Shown here: in pieces, positions 33,590 through 45,500 of the stretch
Numbering within the stretch: the first letter of the stretch is position 1
How the letters are laid out: the number at the start of each line of letters is the position of its first letter
NCBI GenBank assembly: GCA_030867875.1
Contig: JAOWCC010001501.1
Coordinates: 17,451,524 to 17,515,523, forward strand
Length of the DNA stretch: 64,000 nucleotides
Direction of reading: 5' to 3'
Source: Actinernus sp. WN-2022
Lineage: Eukaryota > Cnidaria > Anthozoa > Actiniaria > Actinernidae
The notes under the pieces: model-generated
Databases searched by the model: none
Seen by the model: only the letters and a program-made list of their open reading frames with translations
What the model was told of the DNA's origin: nothing
Program-made: the position numbers and the translations under genes

Positions 33590-36500
33590 CTAAGAATGGG
33601 ATTGGAAAAAAGGGGAATATCAACCAATCAGCTGCGGCGAATGTCGCACACAGGAAATACAGGGAAAGAAAAGGGGATCAATCACGATTCTGGGAAATCC
33701 TCACCCACCCACCCCTGTTTCACTCTAAATTTAATGGTCAATCATTAATGACACATGTATACCCAAGGGAGGGGTGGGTGGATAGTTTCCCACAAATCCC
33801 CACCCAACCCCTGTTTCACCCTAACTTTAATGGTCAATCAGTAATTACGCATGTGTACCCAAGGGAGGGGTGGGTGGGTAGTTTGAAAGGAAATCTGACA
33901 AGAACGAGTTTGCAGTGCCACGCCATAACAAGAGGAAGCTCAGTTGTTTTTTCTTTCCATATTCTCTTTGCCCAGAGGAAGGAGAGTGAGTACCAATAAA
34001 TTCATACTGTTTACAGTGCGACTACTGTAACTGAGACCACTTCGACAACGAGAACTAAACACATTGCAAAACGAAAATTCCACGCGATTTTCTTCATTCA
34101 AAAGAATTAGGCCACCAAATTTTCCTTTTATGGGATCGTAGCTCGAGCAAGTTGAAATGCTATTGTCTTGTACTCGACACTAATTGGCTCAAATAACCAT
34201 AAGTTGAAATGCTTTGTTTTCGTTCTGCAATGTGATTGGTTTTCGTTGTCTATTAGTGGGTTACATACCCTAGTCGCACAGTAAAACAATTCAGCTGACA
34301 GAAGCTTTCAACAAGCATTTCAAAGCATGTTACATAAAATTGTATGAGTGCTTAGTTTCAAAAGTTAGTATATACACCTAATTATTCACACGTGATGATT
34401 TTTGAGATCTCTAACATGGAAATAACCACTCATCTCAAAGAGCATAGACTTTTGTATGGGATTTTGCAGTCGTGCATATCGGGTTTTGATTTTTTTCTGA
34501 TTAAAATTCGTCAATAACTAGGCAGAGACATTACGCAAATTAGGTTTACGCATGAATGCAAAATCCCGATACAAAAGTCTATATGTACATCCCGTACTAC
34601 TAAAACTTTCCAAACATTGATTTATGGGTGTTAGATGTTCATGTTATATAGAGATCCCAGTTGGCCGCTGATCTAAAAAAAAATGGAATGTGCAAATAAG
34701 GTGTATAAGAAAAGGAACGTTTTGTGATTTACCGAAGTCATTTGGAGGTCATCCATTAGCAAACGCTGGAATTCTTTGTCTTTTGTGGTCATGGGCGACG
34801 CTTGAAAGAGATCCGCTGGAGAAGCCTCCGCTGAGCAGATCAAACGAATCTGTACCATAGAAAACAAACAAATCAATTAAAATATGAATATGTGTTACCC
34901 TAGATTCATGGTATCACCAACAAATGTTTTCTATTTATCAATCCAACTAAATCAATCCAACATTGTACGTCACACATACCACGGAAAAACAATCACACCT
35001 CCAATACAAAGAAAATGCAATGGTCCGCAATTAGGAGCATTAGTTCAGCTTTTCATTGTCGGGGAGAGCATGGCAAAACTAATATATTCCCTGTACTGAC
35101 CTCTCAAATTACAAGACTTGAGCCATCTGTACATAGCTGAGATTGTGAGGAAAGTTTTCTGATTTTCTCTTTATAGACGCGCAACACAGAACTAAAACAG
35201 CAGAACTTATTTCTTTCAAATACATCTTTGTATAGTGGTCAGGTTGATTTTAGGGTTCAGTTCCACTTTAAATGGCTCAGGTCTTGATGACTGAAGACCG
35301 ATACTTTCAGCAAACTCGCCTTTCGGTCACAGTCGAATCCAAGCGCAACAACGATTTATCTAGGACAACATTTACTGGTTTGACGCTGAGCGCAAGAACA
35401 TTGACAAGCCTATGACGTCAAAAACAATGTTGATATATATACTGTCTGATACATTATTTACCCACCCTGTTGTCGTACAAGGTGTCAATGAAAGTGATAA
35501 ACCGTCGAGCCTCCGTCTTCTTGTACAGCGTCATCTGCGGTATGTCTCTTAAGATGATGACGTCGAAATTCTTACACAGAGTTAAGTAGTCTGCGGCTCC
35601 CAAGGGCTGCAACAAAAGACGATATACACCTTACTCAATAATGCATACGTGAATGCATGTGATGTAGTGCAGTGGTTCACTGTTGGGAAGCCGGGTTGGC
35701 GCAAGTGGTAAGCACTTCACCTCTCACCTCTGACCCCGAGTTCGATTCCCGATCACGGCGCCGTATAGGCCAATCCTTGCTGACGTCATTATTTTTGCCT
35801 CATTAGCATAAGTTAAACTTCAAGCTACAAACAAACAGACTACATCAGTTGAAAGAGAATTTTAAACTTAGTAATGACCGAAAATTTGAGATTGATATGT
35901 TAAATATTTACGGAGAAATTGACTTTTCAAAACTGTAAAATGGGCTGGGTGGCAAGAGTTGCTGACAGCCATACATTCTTTGTAAATTTTGATATTTTTA
36001 ACAATCATTCCTCAAAATAATTTATCATATCACTCAAATTTTCGGTGATTATCAAGTGTGACAATCTCTTTCGACTTATGGACTCTGTTTGTTTGTATGT
36101 ACGTCGCTTGAAGTTTGATGTATGCTAATGAGGAAAAAACGTAAACAAAGGTTGAGTTTGTTGGCGGGTTATCCGGTTTTCCTCTCCACAAAAACCAACA
36201 CGCTAAATTCCAGTTCGTTCTGTGGTTTAGCCGGGTCCTGGTTTTAAGCAGCTATTATGGTTGTTTTAGGTCCCGTAAATTTTTTAGTTGAAATTCAGAG
36301 TACAAAATACTCACATTTTGTGTATTTGTCACTGATCATGTCTTGCTGTTAATCCATTATTTCTTAGCAAAGTCCCCGAAACTCACTCATGTAACCGATT
36401 GTGAAATAAAATAAAATTGACTTGATTCTGCTGTACTGTGTATGTGTTGATTTTATAGTTGGTTGTTTATGCGTGCGCTCATAATACAGCTCGGGCTTCC

Positions 36501-39500
36501 CGTGGCTCAGGTTGTTTACATACAGCTCGGGCTTCATGTGGCTCATCTCGCTAAGTACATAAATCGGTTACAAGAGTGAGTTTCGGGGACTTTGCTAAGA
36601 AATAATGGATTAACAGAAATACATGATATCAGTGACAAATACACAAAATCTGAGGATGGTTTGCCAGTGGTACAACATTTATAAGCCTGGGGCAAACCAG
36701 GCAACATTGTTGCGGATACATTTGTAAATGTCAGTGTTGCTTCTCTCAGCAAACAGGAAACTTTTGCTTCGCAACATATGTTAAGCACGCGAGCAAACGG
36801 AGAACGCCAATATTGGATATACTGTGAAGTTTTAATGAGACAGAATAAAATGGTACTAGTGCAGTATTTGGCCTATGAGGTTAAATAATTCAGTTATATA
36901 TCATTAATATCGATTCTACATAAAGTAGGGATATAGAATGGTCCCTCAAAAAGTCGTGAGTCTCGGCAAAATTCAAGCAAGTCTCGAAATCTCGGCGTTT
37001 CAAAAAAGAGTCTCGAATTTTGAAACAAGGGTCTCGGCGAGTCTCGGATTTGACCATTCTATACCCTTAAAATGAATAGTGAAATATTTCTCAACTCGAG
37101 TGTCGCGTCTTTGAGTTAATTTTTATAGAGGTTTATATTACCAATGTGACGTTAAAAACAGTCATCGTTCGTTTATTATACAAAATAACATGCTGGTGGA
37201 GATACATGACTTTTTATACATATCTTTGTTATATTAGTGAAGATTATATCGGTGATTTGACCAAACTGATATTTGACTAAATCCGAAAATAGTTTCATTT
37301 AACAAGGGGAAAGAAATGACAGCAAATTTCTGGTTTGGCAGTACAGCATATTGAAATTTAGCCTAAAAGGCACTTTAAAAAGGACATACTCTTCATGTAC
37401 CGTAACGTGCCGCATAGTAACCGTGCCGTAAGTCACCGCCGTAACTTTCCCACTCATACAAAATCTTCTCTAAGGACTCTCAAAGGGCTTGTCATGCGGT
37501 TTAGAGATTTACACGCAAAAGGTTTAGTTCTATAAACCTGTATTATAAACAGGCTCTAGTGTTTTTAGCCTGCCAGTAGGCTCTCCGAATTTGGAGGCCA
37601 CAGACCGACTCCGGAGAGACTACGAGCACGCTACGGCATTATATGCACGATGCATTGCATACTATTTGTTGTTCTTGTACCTGTTCACAGAGCTGTTCAA
37701 ATGTAAAATCTGCAACTCGTCCGCACGTGATAGGCGCGTGCAGCTTGCGAGCACCGCCCAGTACCTCGATATCCCTGGCCTTTATTTCACATGTTCCACC
37801 TGATAAGGTAAAAACAAAAAAGATAGGTGAGTATTGTATCGACGACACTACTGTGCATGTACGTGTTCCAAACATCGCAAAATTGGATCCGGTGAGAAAT
37901 GTACTGTATTAGGTTCTGTCGTACCGCACTGTTGTGTTCTTTTCTGTCTAACGAAATTAACCTGATTTCCCGCCATCTATTGTAGATTGTTTCTTCCTGG
38001 GACAACTGGCCTCGCTCTGATGCCTGTATGAGTAAGGCCAATACGTCGGCTGCTGTTCGTGAGGTGTGTCACTTCTGTGGTGTATTCCATTCTGCCGTGC
38101 GTCTGTCCTCTTGTAGATGCACCGATGACGTCACAACGTGACGAGAACTGAAGTACGTCACGAGACGCACTGAGTCGAGTGGCTTGATTGTTCTCGTCAC
38201 GTTGTGACGTCATCTGTGCATCTATAAGAGGACAGACGCATGACACAATGTTAGAATGGCCGAGTGGTGTGAGCGCTCGCCTCTCACCGGCGTCATGCGT
38301 GACTTGAGTTTGTTGGTATCTTACCCTTGCTTCGAGGGTTTTTCTCCAGATTCTCCTGTTTTCCTCCCTCAAAAACCAACCTAAATTGCAATTCGACCCT
38401 GGAGTTCGTCGGAATACTTAAACATAAGCCTCTGGCTTGGGAGACCCGGTAACGGCTCCCTGTATCTTAGACGTAAAATAAACCATTTGGCATTTTTGGA
38501 CACGGCTACTGACAAATCAGAGCGTTTCGTACGGTTTATTGTATAATTAATGACGGTACGAGAACAGTGCATGCCGGAAATACCTCGAGAGCTTTCATTT
38601 TTCAAATATCGATTTCGGAGTAAAAAAACTTTCCAGTGAATGTTCGGTCACAAAGTTGGACGGTTTTGCACAAGCCATAATTCTGATGAACGATTAACAG
38701 TGAAACTAACCTGCTCCTTGTTGCTCAGCTAGATTTGAGAAGATCCAGTCCAATTCTTGTGTCGTTGTTGGGTCATGTAAGCTATAATAACAATAACCGA
38801 ATTAGTATGAATAACAGAAAGCAGGTCAATAAAACTAAATATGACTCAGTGACTTTTATGGTTTACAAGGTTTTATTACACTTTACCACTCAAAGGCAAC
38901 TTACGTAGCGAGCTCGATGGTGCAAATAGAAATTATTGGATTCGGTTTTCGCGCGATAGTGGTAGCGAAGATGATCAATACCTCAAAAACACGAGAATAC
39001 AAGACTTGCAATCTAGTCTATAAAGTACTCAACAATCAAGCACTTCAGTACATTACCGAACCACTAATTTGAGGAACTTACGCGGGAAAGAGAAACTTAT
39101 TATAGACCCTTTACATGGTTGGAATAGGCCCTTTGCAGCTAACAGTCTCTACCATTCATGATTTGTCTAGAAATTTTGACCGTGGTATTCAGACCGACTT
39201 CATCTTACTCGATTTTTCTAAAGCTTTCGATTCCGTTCCGCATGAGAGTTTGCTGTCTAAACTTGCTTCTTACGGTCTTGATAATCATACCTTATCTTGG
39301 ATAAAAGGCTTTCTAGCAAAACGAACCCAAGTGACTGTCATCGACGGTGATTTTTCCAACGTATGTACAGTTACCTCCGGTGTTCCTTACCATTCAGTGA
39401 TAGGCCCTTTGCTATTTCTGTTGTACATTATCAAACTCATTAATAATTAATGAAGCAAAAACGAAGGAAATCACTGAGCGATAAGTGATCTTTAAATGTG

Positions 39501-42500
39501 CTAGAGATTTCGTCCTGATTTACATAAACTTTTGCTTCGATTTTCTCGGCCAAAATAAGTCGTATCGCCAAAATAACTGAAAACATGACTCTATACATCT
39601 AGACGTTTGATAAGTCCGATACAGAATTCGTGGCCCTGCTTTATATGGGACCCATAAAGCATGGCCACTAATTTTGTACCTATTACTTAACGATCTCCCG
39701 ACAGTTATCTCCTCCAAAATCCGACTGTTCACTGACAACTGCATAGTTCACCTGGAACTGTCGACTGCTCTTTCTCCCCAACTTAAACGCACTGTCGACA
39801 TGGGCTGAGAAATAGCAAATGCTTTTCAATTGCACTAAAGGTTTTTCTATGCACCGGCATTTCTCGTTCCAAATCTCTAATTAAAACCACGTACTCTCTA
39901 AACGATACAGCACTTAAGGAATCTAACCTTCAGCAGTATTTAGGTGTTTTCTTCTCATCCGACTTGCGTTTTAACAATCTGCGCATACGGATCTAATAAG
40001 AGTAGTCGGACTTTAGATTTTCTTTCTAGAAACTTCTATCATTGTTCCCGCGAGGTCAAATCCAAATTATATCTAAGCCTCGTAGGGCCTACCATGCATG
40101 GAATATGCTTGCATAGCGTGGGATCCTTACACACAACGAAATTCAAATTTACTTGAGAAGATCCAACGTAGAGCTGCGCGTTTTGTACAGCGGGATTACT
40201 CCAGAGAGTCCAGTGTTAGTGCTATGCTCAAAAACCTAGAATGGCCCTTTCTTTCAGTGCGTCGCGAATGCCTCCGTCTGAACTTTATATACAAGGCTTC
40301 TCATGGTTTTAACGCAACCGACCTTAACGACAACTCACACATGGATCTAAGTCAGCCACACGCCGTAAGCACAACTTCAAATACAAACACACCTCGACTC
40401 GGACCGATGTTTTCAAATTCTCTTTCTTTCCCAGGACTGTTCCCATCTAGAATGCTCTTCCAGAGCACTTAGTTATGTCCTCTAACATAGATACATTTTC
40501 TAAAAATATATGGCTTTCCTAAACAACATGCATAATAATATTTTAGAGCAATGTGGAGAATAGCTGATATTACGGTGGCGTCAACGAATAGTGTAATATT
40601 CTGCCCTGGGTATTGTTATTCATGACATGGTAATAAGGTATGGGGAATTGCTCTGGCCTGGGACAAGCCTAAGCCAGGCGGAATGGATTGTCGGGCAACT
40701 TCAAACCCGACTTACTCAACGGGTGGGTGGGTGGGTCGCCAACCGGTCAACCGTTCTCAGTCTCGGACTAGAGTGGAGTGAAGGAGTGGAGCACATGTTT
40801 GCCTTTATAGTCTCATTTGCATATCATTAACTAATCCCCAGGGCACATTACCAATTCAAATAACTTTGAATAGCACTTGCAGCGGTATTAACCCGAACGC
40901 CACACTTCAATGTAATAAAGCACTATTCAAACTGTGTATCTAAATTAGTCGTGCTTGTTTAGAGGGTGGTTGAGTCATACAAGAATGTTGGTTTCAATTG
41001 TGCTTCATTACATCGAGGTGAGGCGTTCGGGTCAATACCGCTGAAACTGCTATTCGTAGACGCAACCATAATATCAGCTATTGCTGTTGAGTTATAGGCA
41101 TTTACCTGGCACCGTGGTCCGCAGTCCCGCAGTGAAGCGATTGAATTAATAATAAGGCAGCTAACTAATGCATGAGTCAACTTAAACCCCCACCCCCCCC
41201 CCCCCCCCCCCCCCCCCCCCAAACCCGGGACAAGGTGGGAGAAACGTGGGGATTAGTAGGGGATTGGATGAAAATACCTGCCCCACACCCTGGGGCATTG
41301 GGGAGGTTTTGTTCATATGCTTGCATCTGTGGAGAGGGAGAATTTGGGACAATGATTGCCTGTGACAGCCAAAACTGTGAGCTGATATGGTTCCATCTTG
41401 ATTGTGTCAATCTTACCAGTGCACCTGCGGGAAAGTGGATTTGCCCTATCTGTAAAGGTTTGTAGTTTGCAAAATGTCTTAATCTCTTGATACATATAAT
41501 TGGGCCGGCTTTTTAAACGCTGACTAATGCGAAACAATGATTATTCACCAAGACAACATATAGATTTTATTAAGAGTTTACATTGGCGTTTAGATAACCG
41601 GCCCAATGTATCCTAATGCCATTTTCTTTCTTTCAGATTGTTGACTACTCATTCAGTATCAATTGCACAAGTCATGGAGGTGAACAGAATGTCTAGGAGT
41701 CTCTTATACTCATCCAACAAAGTGTTATCAGGGGTGGGGGCATTTTGTTAACTTTGTAGTGAAAATGTTGCCCCAGGGGGTGGGGTATTTGTCCTTTTTT
41801 GTGAAGGGGAGAAAACAAATCCCCACCTTGTCCTGGGTTGGGAGGGGGGGGGGGGGGGGGTGGGGGTTTAAGTTGACTCATGCATAAGTGGCACCGTGGT
41901 CCGCAGTCCCGCAGTGAAGTTGATAAATATGCTAATCAGTCGACTGCGTGACTGCGGACCCACACCGCGGCAAAACGTTACGCGCATGCGTATTTGCTAT
42001 TTCTTGTCGGCGCGCGGCCGCCCCAGTTTCCCGCGAAAACTGAAATGAAACAACAGGCACATACCCGTGATTTTAAGATTTCTGCTTAAAAGTACCCATT
42101 TGTGAACTGTTTTGTCAAAAAATAAGAAAACTACTTAAAAGCTAAGCCTAAGACTTTAACAGGTTGAAGTTTTCTTAATTTGTAATTCACTGTGAGTTTA
42201 CTAAGTTATAAAATTATTTACTAAAAAAGTTGAAACCCTCGGTAATTTGTATTTGATAGCAGAGCCTTCGTTCTTTTGGCCAGCGGAGCATACCGTTTTG
42301 CCGCGGTGTGCTGCGGACCACGGTGCCAGTCTTTTTAACTATCTATCTGGGGTTGCGGGGTATTCTATAATCTAGCCGGCATTTCATATGCAGAAAAACA
42401 CGAAAGCAAGGCCCTTCGTTGTTTTCTCTTACGAACCTCTAATTTCAAATGGCTGTAACTTCATTAGCTCTCAAATTTCACAAGATCTCTAACGTCGACA

Positions 42501-45500
42501 TGCTCTTTCACATGGAAATGATAATGTTTTCTGTACATGTGGATAAACTATTGAAACAGAAATACGTATTTATGAAAGTGGTCTATAACACCGAGGTCTT
42601 GATAATTTCGCTATCATACGAAAACCGAATCCAATAATCGTTTTATATTCATTTTCTAAACTTCTTAAAAATATATTGGCAGAGAGATACCAGATGAAAA
42701 TTATTCAATAAGACAGTTTTGTGACTCCCGCGCCATGATTATCTGTAGACAGCGCGCGCATAACTCTCAGCCAACCAGAATCGAGATTGTGACTAAAATA
42801 GTACACGACCTTATTTGGGACAACGTGCATTCTGACGTATGCGCTCGCACAGTACGTTCGCGTAACAGAAGATGTAAGCTGTACGTTAGAAACGACGTAA
42901 AAATGTGACGGGAGTGTGGGCAGAGGGATCAACATTATTCTCTCGAGACATATCCAGACAACTTAAAGGTAAGGCTTAATCTGGCGCAGCTTGAAGAATT
43001 AAGGTAAGATGCTATTTTTTAGGTGACAAATCCGTAATGAAGCTTGTCGGCCCTTTCTAATTTAGATATTTATGCAGCCTGGAATTAAGTTTTAAGATGA
43101 TACGTTATATGAATGATCTGATGCTGTGGGATGTGATCGTTTATTACCGCTGTAGTCAGGTACTTTAAAGCTCCGGGCTAACGGTTCAGTTCAATATCTC
43201 TTCAACGTCGGTACAACATTTGTTGAAGGATGTTGAAAGCATGCGTGTCAAACGGTTTCAATATCGACACAACGTCCCGAGAACAAATGGTTTCAACATC
43301 TGTTCAACATTCTAATTAACTGCTATTGTTCTCGGAAATGTTTTCAACATTAGATTCAACAAGTGTTGTACCGATGTTGAAACCATTTGACAGTCTCCCA
43401 GAAATGCTTTCAACTATCGTTTCGTTTAGTCCCTTTTATTGTTTTCACATTCAGGTGTTTCGTAAAGTAGCACGAACACCGAGTTCCGTTCAGGTCCAAC
43501 GAAAAACAGTGTTTCTCTTCCTGTCTTCACGTTTTATACTAAACGTTCTCTCATGCACGACAATGTTGGCTTATTTGATAAATATTAAGGCATCATTAGA
43601 TTTTATGTAATATTATTGGCAGTTTATTTTATGTAATCTTTAACTTTTTAACTGGCCATGCACAAATTGAATTATTTTTTTATACAACAATATACGTACA
43701 TTTGAAAGATGATAAAAATAAACATAAAACTCATCATTTTGCGTTGCGTTTTTTGCAGACAACAGCCAAAATATGCGGCATGACTGTATGCATTTTCCAC
43801 CAGTGTTGTATCTTGCATTTTACCATTGTCCCTTTCTAATGCCTACCAAAGGCTTTTCTTAATATTTATGCCAATTCACTCGGAAGCGAGGCTAAGCACG
43901 GATTAAATTCCAAGCTGACGGTTTCATCAGTCAACGGGATGTTTCATCCCAATATTTCACTTTTGCTGTTGCATATTAAAGAGTTCGTGAGGAAATATGC
44001 CAGTAGTAGCGGAGAAAAGGAGCTATGCGAAGGGCTTCCGATACTTTTGTGAAAGCTACTTGCATGACATTAAAAGTGAGCATTGAACGCAAAGTTCTGG
44101 TTTGGTTTTTCGTTATTAAAGCTTTTTTTACACCAATATTGTCTTGGTTTTGGATTATTATACTTCGGATCCGATTCATCCTCTTCATCATACATATTAA
44201 GAAGAGCCTCGTAGGCCACTAATAGTCAATTTGCACAATGATTGTAAGATTACAAATTCTTGGACTTACCTAAAATAGACTTTTCCAATGTAAGTTAAAT
44301 CTGCGAGGAAAACATTTTGCAACTCGTATGAATAGCGAGGAGGGAAACTGTCGGGGGAGAGGTGGCTGACGAAGGGTGATGGGAGGGGAACGGCATTTGT
44401 AGCGAGATAGAGCAGTTTTCAGTTGAGTGTAGTAAAACCAAACGCAAACTACCCACAGCCAGCCAATCATAGGAGCGAGTAATCGCAAGTAACTCTTAAC
44501 TCTTTGTGTGTGAGCTCAATTGGTGAAATCCTGAATGCTAACTCAACCCTCCCCCCTCAGTTCAAGTTTGGCTAGCCCGGGGTAGTTAAATACTGCTGAC
44601 TTTTTAAGCCGAGGGCTCAAACTTTCTCCACAATGCCATTCGGGTGAATTCTACGAACTGGTCGACGGTAGGTATTGCAACTTCGGTAGGGTTTCCAATG
44701 AAATGTGCTCTAATTTTGGAGAAAAATGCCACTGTCAGAGAGCTTGAGGACATCATTAAGTCTGAGGACGGCTGAAAATTACTTGGTTTGCTTTTAGTAG
44801 GCCTTGTGAGGGGATTTCACAGGGTTTTTCCGCTGTGTTTGTGCTTTCAGACACGGGAAAAAAATCTTCAATGAAATCCTTGAATTCCTGCAGTTCGCAT
44901 TCTTTTACCCCTGCTCAACCTATTAGGATGTGTTTTTGTCACTTTAAAGCAACGGCTTGAGTCCAAATCACCGCTCTTGGCTGTAGGGGTAAAAGACTTA
45001 TAAAAAAAAACCTACCGGAGTCCCAGAGGGGGGGGACCCCTTGTGGAACTTTTGTCCATTACCCAGCATGCAATCGGAGGTGGGAGCAGGAAAATGTGGT
45101 CGAGTGAAATGCAGTGCAAACATCGGCGTGGTTCACCGTCGCTTGGTGTGTTTTGTGAAAACAAACCTGCTGGTTGGAAAGATTAAACAAGGTACTGTAA
45201 CGACTGAGTGGTTATTTTGTGTTTGCTCTTGATTTCAAGTGCGAATGGGAAGGTTTTTTTGAGCCGATTTTCAGCTCCTCGAAATTCGTGAAAATCGAAG
45301 AAACGAAACAATCGCCAAAACAAATGGGTTTTTCTCCATAGTGAAAGAGTCGAGCGATCCCTGTTATAGCTCTGACTTTGAAGCCATACATCCCTTCGCA
45401 TAATATCGCAACATCGTCTTTCCAGCATGTATAGACGTGATGCAATAACTTTTCTAGTAACGGACTCATGCGTCTCCTATTTACAGGCTCGGACGGTAAA

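Noticed and set aside
35690..35765. Functional tRNA gene
   Set aside because: A- and B-boxes are present, but the sequence continues into a body shared with 47455 and the cloverleaf is not convincing; it is a SINE head.
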